DNA of 64,000 nucleotides, from NCBI RefSeq assembly GCF_009758125.1, contig NZ_WRXO01000001.1:496001-560000 (forward strand), read 5' to 3'. A program made the translations under genes and the position numbers. Source of the stretch: Chitinophaga oryziterrae. Lineage in GTDB: Bacteria > Bacteroidota > Bacteroidia > Chitinophagales > Chitinophagaceae. Shown here piece after piece: positions 56,801 to 64,000 of the stretch. The notes beneath the pieces were generated by a model, which ran no database searches, was not told where the DNA came from, and saw only the letters and a list, made by a program, of their open reading frames with translations. How positions within the stretch are numbered: position 1 is the first letter of the stretch; each line of letters opens with the position of its first letter.

Positions 56801-57804
56801 TAATCCACCAAACTATTCTCCATTTCCTCAATAGTAGGAAGCTGCGTTTTTAAATTTTCAGGAATAATCTCAGATAATTCAAAGGCGCTAACTCCAATAG
56901 GCTTATTCAAGTCACGAAGAGCATACTCTACTTCTATCTTATCTTTCATCCGACATAAAATAATACCAATAGACTTACTATCATCAGGATGCCTCAATTG
57001 ACTATCTACACCAGATAAATAAAAGTTCAATTTACCAGCATATTCTGGTTTAAATTTCCCCGCTTTCAATTCAATTACTACATAACACCGAAGATGCAGA
57101 TGGTAAAAGAGCAAATCAAGGAAATAATCAGCTTCGTTTATTTCTAATTTGTACTGACGGCCAACAAATGCAAACCCTTTTCCGAGCTCCAGCATAAAAT
57201 CTGTTATTCTTTGGGTTAAGGCCTGTTCGATTTCACGTTCTTGTGCATCATCTTCCAATCCCAGAAAATCAAAATGATAAGGATCTTTTATATTTTCAAC
57301 TGCAAGGTCTGATTGTGGTTTTGGAAGAGTTGCCGCGAAATTATGATCTGCCTTACCTAATCTCAAATGATAATTTCCATTTATATTTGCTTCCAAGGTA
57401 TCTCGGGACCACCCGTTCTTATGAGTGGAATTCGCGTAAATAATAGCGATATCAATATCTTTAACCTTGGAAATCAGTAGTCTTTGATATGACCAGGGTA
57501 ATTGTGCCACAGCCTGTGGCACAAATTCAAATTGTTGTGAAAAGAACAGGTACCACTGCCTTATGGTATATAGATTTCTCCGGGAGAAGCCATTTATTTG
57601 AGGAAAACTTGATTTTAAGTCAATTGCAAGCTGCTGAAGAAAGTTATCTCCCCACTTAAAATCTTTCTGGCGTGCTACAATTTCACGTCCCAAGTCCCAG
57701 TAAAGTTCAATCAGAACAACGTTGAAATTTTGAGCAGCTCTTAATTGAGCCTTCTGAACCTTGTATTTGATTTGCGAAAACCATTCCTGATATTCTTTAT
57801 TCAT
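56800..57804 (-). CDS. PD-(D/E)xK nuclease, YhcG/DUF1016 family
   Basis: This 334-residue protein starts at the ATG at 57804 (MNKEYQEWFSQIKYKVQKAQLRAAQ). The N-terminal DUF1016 part has VVLIELYWDLGREIVARQ and GFSRRNLYTIRQWYLFF. The C-terminal nuclease has FAFVGRQYKLEINEADYFLDLLFYH and CYVVIELKAGKFKPEYAGKLNFYLSGVD, which hold the D and ExK residues. Proteins of this family are frequent in restriction and defence islands. The small following gene overlaps its stop. It is the main cargo of cassette 5. Confidence 0.9.
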   Translation of the reverse strand: MNKEYQEWFSQIKYKVQKAQLRAAQNFNVVLIELYWDLGREIVARQKDFKWGDNFLQQLAIDLKSSFPQINGFSRRNLYTIRQWYLFFSQQFEFVPQAVAQLPWSYQRLLISKVKDIDIAIIYANSTHKNGWSRDTLEANINGNYHLRLGKADHNFAATLPKPQSDLAVENIKDPYHFDFLGLEDDAQEREIEQALTQRITDFMLELGKGFAFVGRQYKLEINEADYFLDLLFYHLHLRCYVVIELKAGKFKPEYAGKLNFYLSGVDSQLRHPDDSKSIGIILCRMKDKIEVEYALRDLNKPIGVSAFELSEIIPENLKTQLPTIEEMENSLVD

Positions 57805-57921
57805 AGTCAAACAATTGGATGAATTCTGCAAAAATAATCCTCTGCTGACTCCGGTAAGTTAACTTGATGTTAAACCCAGTAAATAGTATCAGGACTCCTA
57901 AGAAGATATTAATCTACATAT

Positions 57922-57972
57922 TATCAATATCAATTAGTTTGAAAACATACTACTTCATGTATGAGAAGTAGC
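57922..57972 (+). repeat. Decayed cassette junction 6
   Basis: TTATCAATATCAATTAG is followed by TTTGAAAACATACTACTT. The left block and GAAAAC core are kept, but the ACTGGGCAC block is lost. CTACTTC and GAAGTAG still form a small hairpin (57951-57972). Confidence 0.55.
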
Positions 57973-58270
57973 GATTTAAAAGCACTTCACTTTTAGTTTG
58001 GTACAAAACTTCATTAGAGTAAAGACCTTCAATTTACCACGCCCCCCGCTATTTCTTATACACGTTGTTGTGCGCTCGCTTTTTGTTTATTTCTGTAACG
58101 TCAATTTTTCTAAATTAATCATTCCACAATGAATTTCTTTATCGTTAATTCTATAAAAAGATTTCCCCCTTTTAGGCTGAGTCCTGTTCGCAAGGTACCA
58201 TCTACTCCTCTATTAAAGAGCGTTACGACATAAAATGCACTTGATTCTTTGATTATGTGCTATGAAAAGC

Positions 58271-58303
58271 AAAGTCCCCAGACACTCACTGTCCGGGGAC
58301 TTT
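58271..58303. terminator. Hairpin downstream of the oxidoreductase gene
   Basis: AAAGTCCCC-GACA and TGTC-GGGGACTTT pair around CTCAC with an extra A bulge. It lies 50 bp after the stop of the minus-strand gene at 58353. The gap 57973-58352 has no gene. Confidence 0.65.
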
Positions 58304-58352
58304 TAACCTAAGTATTATAATTTGAAAAAACACCTGGGCTCATCACTATTCA

Positions 58353-58976
58353 TCAGCCGAACTTGACCAGGTCCTTAAAGATCAGTTGACCCCAACTGTT
58401 TCCGCGCGCCTGCACAAGCAGTCCACCTTCCGAAAGCCCGCCAAGTTGGATTGGTGAAAAACCGAGATTTTCCGCAAGCGCACCAATCTCCGCTGCTGCG
58501 CCGTCATCGTCGCTCGCCAGGAACACGACTCTCCTGCCACCGTATACGGCCGGATCTTTGTCAAAGACGGCAGCAACTAAATGGTTGAAGCCCTTAACCA
58601 GTCTACCGCCAGTGAAGGCCTGCGCGACGAACCTGGAAGAAGGCAGTCCTCCCAGCTTCTCAGGGGGTACGCCGTAGGCATTTGTCACATCGACGATGGT
58701 CTTCCCCTGCCAGGTGGGCAGTGCCTTTGCGACATCCGGGTGCGATTCAAAACGCACAGCCAAAAAGATGACGTCCGCCTTGACAGCTTCCGCCAGTGTT
58801 GTGGGAATGATCTCGGGTCCGATCGCGGCCGCGGCGGATGCAAAGCTTTCCGGTGCGCGCGTGGTTGCGACCGATACTTCGATGCCGTTGCGGGCAAACG
58901 CCTTGGCCAGCGCCTTGCCGATATTGCCGAAGCCGACAATTGCGTAGCTCGCTACTTTGTTTTCTGCTTTACTCAT
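58353..58976 (-). CDS. NADP-dependent oxidoreductase, F420-dependent reductase-like fold
   Basis: This 207-residue protein has a Rossmann start, SYAIVGFGNIGKALAKAFARNGIEVSVATTR, and KADVIFLAVRFESHPDVAKALPTWQGKTIVDVTNAYG, typical of NAD(P)-binding proteins of the F420-dependent NADP reductase type. The end GLLVQARGNSWGQLIFKDLVKF fits this family. The gene is distinctly GC-rich with Proteobacterial codon use, unlike its AT-rich neighbours, so it is a recent arrival. It lies in the same direction as the SDR gene 59 bp upstream. Confidence 0.8.
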   Translation of the reverse strand: MSKAENKVASYAIVGFGNIGKALAKAFARNGIEVSVATTRAPESFASAAAAIGPEIIPTTLAEAVKADVIFLAVRFESHPDVAKALPTWQGKTIVDVTNAYGVPPEKLGGLPSSRFVAQAFTGGRLVKGFNHLVAAVFDKDPAVYGGRRVVFLASDDDGAAAEIGALAENLGFSPIQLGGLSEGGLLVQARGNSWGQLIFKDLVKFG

Positions 58977-59035
58977 TTTGAAAATTATTTTAATTAGCAG
59001 CTCGAGTTACAAACTCGTGCCCCGCGTGGGTTCAA

Positions 59036-59788
59036 TTACTTAGCCAAATAGGTCATACCACCATCAACGAGGAGCTCAGCACCAAGCATAAAAGAGGAAT
59101 CATCAGAGGCCAGGAAAACTGCTGTTTTACCAATGTCGGATGGTTGCCCAATCCTGCCTGTCGGCATTACACTTGCAAAGTGTGTTTTTACAGCTTCAAT
59201 TTGTTCTGCGGGAACAAACTTTTCAAATGCTGGTGTATCTGTTGTACCTGGTGTTATTACATTTACTCTGATTTTTCTATCTAAAAGGTCGCTTGAAAAT
59301 CCTTTTGCTAAATAGATTACAGCCGCTTTTGCAGCGCCATAAAGCGTAAAATTCGCATATGCCCGATGTGCAGCATTTGACCCGATAAGAATAATAGAAC
59401 CACCATCATTCATATAGGGCAATGCTTTTTGAACAGTGAAGTAAACACTTTTCAGGTTTAAATCCATTGTCTTGTCATAGTCGGCTTCGCCAATAGTTGC
59501 CACAGTTCCTACAGCTCCACCACCCGCGTTGGCTACAATCACGTCTATTTTACCAAATTTTTCAGATGTTTCTTTAAACACTCTTTCCAGGTCGGCAAGG
59601 CTGGTTACATCGGCATTTATGGCTATAAAATTATCTCCAAGTTGAGCCACTGAACTATCCAAAGTTTCCTGATTTCTGCCGACAATAACTCCTTTAGCAC
59701 CTTCATTTTTAAATTCCCGGGCAATGCCAAACCCAATGCCACTATTACCACCTGTGACAACTGCTACTTTATTTTTTAATCTACTCAT
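59036..59788 (-). CDS. Short-chain dehydrogenase/reductase
   Basis: This 250-residue SDR starts at the ATG at 59788 (MSRLKNKVAVVTGGNSGIGFGIAREF) with the TGxxxGIG cofactor motif. Also present are VIVANAGGGAVG (NAG), a catalytic Ser in IILIGSNAAHRAY, the YGAAKAA tyrosine-lysine pair, and VNVITPGTTDTPAF. A longer frame upstream adds an unlikely leader. The substrate is unknown. It is divergent from a HxlR-type regulator gene, which probably controls it. Confidence 0.92.
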   Translation of the reverse strand: MSRLKNKVAVVTGGNSGIGFGIAREFKNEGAKGVIVGRNQETLDSSVAQLGDNFIAINADVTSLADLERVFKETSEKFGKIDVIVANAGGGAVGTVATIGEADYDKTMDLNLKSVYFTVQKALPYMNDGGSIILIGSNAAHRAYANFTLYGAAKAAVIYLAKGFSSDLLDRKIRVNVITPGTTDTPAFEKFVPAEQIEAVKTHFASVMPTGRIGQPSDIGKTAVFLASDDSSFMLGAELLVDGGMTYLAK

Positions 59789-59892
59789 TATTTCTTTTTT
59801 TAAGATTGAGTGACGAAGGTAGTCTCTGAAGGTTATTTTTAGTAACTTAGTGCTGAAAAATAACAGTAACATCGGTGTAACCAGGTAACATT

Positions 59893-60249
59893 ATGGGGTG
59901 TAAAATAGAAGAGTTCCAACAGGAACAAAAGAAAAGAATGAGAGCCGTACAAGATTCAATGGACGCGCTGAACGGGAAATGGAAGATTCCGATTATTTCG
60001 TCTATTTGCTGTTACGGTAAAAGGCGATTTTCCGATATTTTGAATGATATAGAAGGACTTTCCAACAGAATGCTAAGTAAAGAACTAAAGGAATTAGAAA
60101 TAAACCAGTTGGTTAAACGAACCGTTTTAGATACTCAACCAATAACAGTTCAGTATGAACTTACGGAACACGGCAATACGCTACAAACCATAATCAGCAA
60201 TCTTACAGATTGGGGAAATGTACACCGAAAGAAAATTGTCGGGAAATAA
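59893..60249 (+). CDS. HxlR-family transcriptional regulator
   Basis: This 118-residue winged-helix protein has the family marks MDALNGKWKIPIISSICCYGKRRFSDILNDIEGLSNRMLSKELKELEINQLVKRTV and YELTEHGNTL. Cys residues (MGCKIEEF and SSICC) may sense redox or electrophile stress, as in other HxlR proteins. It is divergent from the SDR gene with a shared 104-bp intergenic region, the classical arrangement for direct regulation. Confidence 0.9.
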   Translation: MGCKIEEFQQEQKKRMRAVQDSMDALNGKWKIPIISSICCYGKRRFSDILNDIEGLSNRMLSKELKELEINQLVKRTVLDTQPITVQYELTEHGNTLQTIISNLTDWGNVHRKKIVGK

Positions 60250-60409
60250 TGTTTGTTCTTTATTGGGTGTCGTCCAACCATCGCTGCTGGCAACCCCGTA
60301 TCAGCTATTTGGCCAATATTTGAAGACTTCCATCCAGGTTGGGCAACGCCTGTATTATGGTTAATTCCCCGGTTCCCGGCTACTAAACGTCCCATAAGGA
60401 AGCACATCT

Positions 60410-60551
60410 GCCAGTCCTCGCCCGGAATGATCCGCGCAATATCTTCGGCAGACAATGCCGGCAGACCCTGCTTATCGCTGCGGCCCATTGCCGCAAAAAA
60501 ATCCTTCACAGTCCGAACATTCTCTTGTGTTATTTTACTTCCTGATTGCAA
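60410..60551 (-). pseudogene. Truncated SnoaL/NTF2-like gene
   Basis: The frame from the ATG at 60551 reads TQENVRTVKDFFAAMGRSDKQGLPALSAEDIARIIPGEDW, the usual start of a SnoaL-like NTF2 protein. After residue 47 the frame continues as unrelated sequence into the convergent regulator gene, so the gene is broken. The stretch 60250-60409 is the breakpoint area and was not recognised. Confidence 0.55.
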
Positions 60552-60631
60552 AAAAAGGAGGCACTATATCTCCCTCTTACTTAGTTTTTTGTATGATCTT
60601 ATTTTAATGGGTTAACCATACCCTGCACATT

Positions 60632-60716
60632 CAATCAACACCAATTGGTTCGAAAACTTACCGCTACCGGGCACAAAAAATGCAAAACCCGCTCTTAGAG
60701 CGGGTTTTGCATTTTT
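60632..60716 (+). repeat. Cassette junction 7 with hairpin
   Basis: CAATCAACACCAATTG is followed by GTTCGAAAACTTACCGC and TACCGGGCAC. Then comes a perfect 20-bp hairpin (AAAAAATGCAAAACCCGCTC with its complement, loop TTA or near, 60675-60716) and TT. Confidence 0.78.
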
Positions 60717-60823
60717 TGTGCTATTTTACTTTATTTTATCAATGGTCAATAAGCCAATTTATTTTTCTATGACATAACCATTGTTTGAACTGACTGTCGA
60801 CGCAAATCGGAGCTATTACAAAC

Positions 60824-61189
60824 TTAATCGCAAAAAGGATAAAGAGGGCAGAGTTTCAACTTAGCTTTTTTGATAGATTCGTAACTAACTTCAAACTCTT
60901 CGGTATTGTTGCTTTTAGGTGTCTGTGCACCTTTGATTTCTGTTAACAATGTCCGGTAGCGTTCAAGGATCTTAGCCAGATTTTTACTTGATCCATCGTG
61001 CTGGTACGCCTCTGTTGCTTTCTGCGTTAAGAAATCAAACGCCTTATTCGCGTTATCGTTAATAACGATATTCGCCAATATCTCACGTTTGGCTTCAGCC
61101 AGCTTTACATTCAATGAATCTTTGGATTGTGCTTTGGTTTGCAGGCAGAAAAGCAGCAGGAATCCACATAATAGTTTGTACATCTTCAT
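60824..61189 (-). CDS. Small secreted protein
   Basis: This 121-residue protein starts MKMYKLLCGFLLLFCLQTKAQS, a signal peptide. The mature part is helical (LNVKLAEAKREILANIVINDNANKAFDFLTQKATEAYQ, NLAKILERYRTLLTEIKGAQ) and ends with a Cys-containing KLKLCPLYPFCD tail. No family was recognised. It is alone on the minus strand; the hairpin of junction 7 lies about 100 bp beyond its stop. Confidence 0.6.
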   Translation of the reverse strand: MKMYKLLCGFLLLFCLQTKAQSKDSLNVKLAEAKREILANIVINDNANKAFDFLTQKATEAYQHDGSSKNLAKILERYRTLLTEIKGAQTPKSNNTEEFEVSYESIKKAKLKLCPLYPFCD

Positions 61190-61571
61190 AAGATTTAGTT
61201 AAAAAGGAATTAAATAAGTGCTGTACAAGCAGACCCAATAGTAGCGTCTGGTGTTTTACTTTGGACAAGCATTTAATCCCTGAAGTTGTAAAAATACCAA
61301 CTACCTGGTAGTTTTACAAACTGCCTTGCCAGATCGTGTTCCAAACTTTAGGATTTAATTAACGGCCTGCATAATTGGTTTGTCGCCACATAATAGCCGC
61401 ATTAACCAGTGAATTTAATCTCAGCGTCACATAACTTGTTAAAAATCAGTGCCAACTGCTTAGGAGATCTGGCGGGTCGTTCAACCTGACACATAGTGCC
61501 GACATTCACAGACCTCGTAAAATGTCATAGCTTTGCAATTACATAAATATGCGAAAGATATATTAACTATC
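61190..61571. other. Gap with no recognised feature
   Basis: About 380 bp between divergent genes. It must hold both promoters; nothing else was seen. Confidence 0.5.
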
Positions 61572-62270
61572 ATGATAGATTTATCTCATGCTGAGAATCA
61601 AATTCACTGTGTCACGAATTTTCAAGACCTTGTTTCTACGCCATTTAGTGGAGAAATTAATGCGGTTTGCTGGACTCGTAAACTAACAGGTGATTTTTCT
61701 GAGATCGTTAAAAAGGTAGCCCTAAGCGGAAATATAACGGCAATTGAACCAGAGGAACTTTGTGAACTTCAGTTGAGTGAACAAGGGCAACTTGCCCGTG
61801 AAATTCTTTTAAATGACCTGAAGGTATTGAACGCTCATGGCGCATCGCCAATCCTTAATGTGATCAAATACTATGATCGGGATGATACCTACCCTTTTTT
61901 TCCAACCGATGTTTATTCTTTTCATGTAGATCGCTCTCCTATACCAATCAATACCTTTTTATGCACTTACTATGGCGAGTCGAGTGAAATATTGCCAAAT
62001 TCACAAGGCAAAAAGAAAGTACTTATTCCAGAAATACGTAATGAACTCAAAAAGCTATATCATGGAGCAGATGAAGGATTTGAATCATTCTTAAGTGAAA
62101 ATTTCTTTGATCTACACTATCAGGCCAAACCTAATGCACGTCCAATAAGCTTAGGCCTTGGTCATTTATGGAGGTTGGCGGTTGATCATCCTGAAAGTCA
62201 GGTTCCTCCTTGTATTCACCGTGCACCAAAGGAAAAATCCGGACAGAATAGGTTGTTGATGATCTGTTGA
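61572..62270 (+). CDS. DUF1826-like protein, possible non-heme iron dioxygenase fold
   Basis: This 232-residue protein starts at the ATG at 61572 (MIDLSHAENQIHCVTNF); a TTG at 61533 is less likely. The segment VYSFHVDRSPIPINTFLCTYYGESSEILPN and the late LWRLAVDHPESQVPPCIHRAPKEKSGQNRLLMIC give an H-x-D...H plus R order, as in 2-oxoglutarate/iron oxygenases and DUF1826 proteins. Substrate unknown. It is followed by the large palindrome and a further gene of unknown function. Confidence 0.6.
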   Translation: MIDLSHAENQIHCVTNFQDLVSTPFSGEINAVCWTRKLTGDFSEIVKKVALSGNITAIEPEELCELQLSEQGQLAREILLNDLKVLNAHGASPILNVIKYYDRDDTYPFFPTDVYSFHVDRSPIPINTFLCTYYGESSEILPNSQGKKKVLIPEIRNELKKLYHGADEGFESFLSENFFDLHYQAKPNARPISLGLGHLWRLAVDHPESQVPPCIHRAPKEKSGQNRLLMIC

Positions 62271-62323
62271 ACAGTATGATACACCTTCACGGATTATAAT
62301 AAAACCCTATGTAAAGTAGCATT

Positions 62324-62399
62324 GAACAGGTATTGATAAGGTTCATCCTACGTTCGCAACGTAGGATGAACGTAGGATGAACCTTATCAATACCTGTTC
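62324..62399. repeat. Perfect 32-bp inverted repeat with internal word repeats
   Basis: The arms start GAACAGGTATTGATAAGG and are identical over 32 bp, with a 12-bp spacer. Inside, ACGTAGGATGA occurs as a direct repeat and also inverted, so two alternative hairpins can form. There is no T run for termination. The design matches the element at 15903-16036. Confidence 0.8.
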
Positions 62400-62556
62400 T
62401 TAACAATACTTCTTAGAATCTGAATACCTGTTAAAGTGTCTTATCGATTAGAAACACTATTCTTCCATATATTAAAAGCACTGCCCCTCCTTGTTTTTAT
62501 CGTAGTCATAATTTCCGGCCAGGAATAACTTACCTTTAGCGTTTTAAATATTAGGA

Positions 62557-63720
62557 ATGACATTACCTGCACTGAAACAAGATCTGATAGACAGATGGTT
62601 AACTGTTTACGATGAATATGAACTTAGAAAGGAGATGAAGGATACATCTGTGAAGATGGTGTATGCAGAAACAATCCGATTTGGCTTAGATAAATATACT
62701 AAAGAGAAATTCCCCGCACAAGGCCCTCTTTCTGCAGAAGAGCGCCCGGAACATAGTTATGCTTACGGACTGGATGCATTAGGGAAGCCCTGTTTTTCCA
62801 TGTTTGAAGAGCAGAAAAATTATTACACGTATACAGATTCACTGATAGAGTATGTGGAGTATAATCAGAATTCGCCCATTCCATCCAGTTTACAACGCGT
62901 GATATATGAAGGTGACAGAAAAGTTGGTTTTCAGTCAATCATACTGAATGATATAAATACTCGTCAGTTCGCGGGAATGACGGGTAAGCCCATCCTGACC
63001 AAACTGTTGAAAGAGGCCTCCTCAGTAATCTGTATAATTGAATCATATGATTACAAAGAAGACCGCATCATCAATGCTGATTGCCTGCATATCATGCCGG
63101 GCGTAGGTGAATATTCCCTGCGTAAAAAATATAATTATAATTCTACTGGCGAACTGGAAGAAATAATAAATGTATTTGGTGACAAACGTACTTCTTATGA
63201 TTATGTAAAAATACCATCAAACATTACACTACAGCAACTCTCAGAGCAAGTATCTTCATTAATTGCTGAGGATATTATTAAAACACTTGCAGATGAAGAT
63301 TTAAAAGAACCGTTAGGTATTTTAGAAATCAACTACCAGGAAATAGGGGATTATAGCCCTGTGTTGACAATCTATTCAGAAAAAGAACAAAAGAAAATAG
63401 AAAAATCAGCCGACAGATTAACGGAATTACTTGCAAATGATGAAAGAGATTACTATATCGACCTTTCTGCAAATACGCATGAACGCTTACTTGTTGCTTT
63501 TATGCAAGAAGTAGAAGAACTCGAAGATTTTTCACTGGCTGAATCTATGATCAGGAAAGTAGCATGTTTATTGAATGCCAGTAAGCTGAATAATGAAGTT
63601 ACTACAGGCGCTAAATTTATGGCTTATTCAGTAGATTGGAGCATAGGCCCTGAAGACTTTTCAACACTTTTAGCCGAGTGCGGGTTACCGGAAAACATCG
63701 TTAAGGAATGGAGAAGTTAA
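62557..63720 (+). CDS. Protein of unknown function, 387 residues
   Basis: This soluble 387-residue protein is rich in acidic residues. It begins MTLPALKQDLIDRWLTVYDEYELRKEMKDTSVKMVYAE and has a central strand-like part (SSVICIIESYDYKEDRIINADCLHIM, EEIINVFGDKRTSYDYVKI). The C-terminal helical region carries ERLLVAFMQEVEELEDFSLAESMIRKVACLLN. No family was recognised. It is the last gene of the array and is in the same direction as the DUF1826-like gene across the palindrome. Confidence 0.65.
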   Translation: MTLPALKQDLIDRWLTVYDEYELRKEMKDTSVKMVYAETIRFGLDKYTKEKFPAQGPLSAEERPEHSYAYGLDALGKPCFSMFEEQKNYYTYTDSLIEYVEYNQNSPIPSSLQRVIYEGDRKVGFQSIILNDINTRQFAGMTGKPILTKLLKEASSVICIIESYDYKEDRIINADCLHIMPGVGEYSLRKKYNYNSTGELEEIINVFGDKRTSYDYVKIPSNITLQQLSEQVSSLIAEDIIKTLADEDLKEPLGILEINYQEIGDYSPVLTIYSEKEQKKIEKSADRLTELLANDERDYYIDLSANTHERLLVAFMQEVEELEDFSLAESMIRKVACLLNASKLNNEVTTGAKFMAYSVDWSIGPEDFSTLLAECGLPENIVKEWRS

Positions 63721-63781
63721 GGTATAGAACAGACTGTATCATAATAATTGTTGTTTGATGTATCTTACGATCCTAACTTAT

Positions 63782-63810
63782 TAATAATCAACATATTTTT
63801 GTTCGAAAAC
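63782..63810 (+). repeat. Right island junction, half site
   Basis: TAATAATCAACATATTTTT is followed by GTTCGAAAAC, matching the right-end block and core of the cassette junctions. After GAAAAC the sequence is CAGAAGAGAC, with no ACCGCTACTGGGCAC block and no hairpin. This is what the far right end of the array should look like. Confidence 0.65.
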
Positions 63811-63863
63811 CAGAAGAGACATAACTGGATAAATACTTCCTGCACCGATTTTGAATCTTTTCC

Positions 63864-64000
63864 TTAAAATATCTCCCCCGCTGCTTTGAACGTATTACAA
63901 TGTGCATTTACAATATCTTTTATCCGGGTAGAATACCCTCCACCCATAGCTACTGCACAGGGAATACCATGCTTCTTCAGTGTGTTAAACACCAGTTCAT
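63864..64000 (-). CDS. Histone deacetylase-like protein, C-terminal part
   Basis: The minus strand reads ELVFNTLKKHGIPCAVAMGGGYSTRIKDIVNAHCNTFKAAGEIF and then TAA at 63864. AVAMGGGYS and DIVNAHCNTF match the end of class II-like histone deacetylase/AcuC proteins. The gene continues beyond the window. It lies outside the array and is probably part of the stable chromosome. Confidence 0.78.
   Translation of the reverse strand, partial: ELVFNTLKKHGIPCAVAMGGGYSTRIKDIVNAHCNTFKAAGEIF

Noticed and set aside
58581..58997. Plus-strand frames of 138 and 83 codons
   Set aside because: They are shadows of the GC-rich oxidoreductase gene, where stop codons are rare on all frames.
42161..60716. Integron attC sites
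   Set aside because: The junctions are not palindromic across the core, the integrase lacks the integron-specific insert as far as I can see, and the cassette genes point both ways.

Overview
The window comes from a Bacteroidota genome, most likely Chitinophaga or a close relative. The signs are two SusC/SusD nutrient-uptake pairs, Bacteroidota-type promoters (TTTG then TAnnTTTG), a secreted metalloprotease with a type IX secretion tail, and a Bacteroidota-type tyrosine integrase. No rRNA or complete tRNA gene and no CRISPR array was found.

1-16.9 kb looks like stable chromosome. It holds the 3' end of one SusC gene with its SusD, a second complete SusC/SusD pair, a DUF3467 gene, a malate/lactate-type dehydrogenase and aspartate kinase. 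Next comes a minus-strand pair of DNA polymerase IV (dinB) and a short DnaE-type polymerase. Two membrane-protein genes follow, then an XRE/S24 LexA-like repressor. The repressor promoter and the dinB-dnaE promoter share a TTAGT-n5/6-ACTAA dyad, so the three genes look like a damage-inducible mutagenesis unit.

16.9-42.1 kb is a genomic island opened by a large serine recombinase. It carries an HTH/HEPN-nucleotidyltransferase pair, an orphan histidine kinase, and a 2085-residue protein with an N-terminal PD-(D/E)xK (Cap4/DUF4297-like) nuclease and a STAND-type ATPase, followed by an overlapping 234-residue partner gene. Further right are a HEPN-like gene, an HNH nuclease, a putAbiC-type abortive infection gene beside a broken caspase-like gene, an IS701-type transposase remnant, a kinase-like phosphotransferase and several unknown genes. 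A paralogue of the small recombinase-linked gene at 31.1 kb suggests two stacked elements.

42.1-63.8 kb is the most unusual part: a tandem array of 2-5 kb cassettes. Each junction has a cassette right end (ATAATCAAYAT...), a short GTTCGA core, a cassette left end that reads like a tRNA 3' tail (ACCGCTACTGGGCAC), and then a hairpin that differs in every copy. Six good and two decayed junctions lie on the + strand. The first cassette carries the only tyrosine integrase, preceded by TGACACTC sites spaced 12 bp apart. Cargo includes a DUF4143 ATPase, secreted proteins, an M4 protease, a YhcG-type nuclease, a GC-rich oxidoreductase with an SDR and a HxlR regulator, and several unknown genes. At the far right the histone-deacetylase-like gene appears to be chromosome again.
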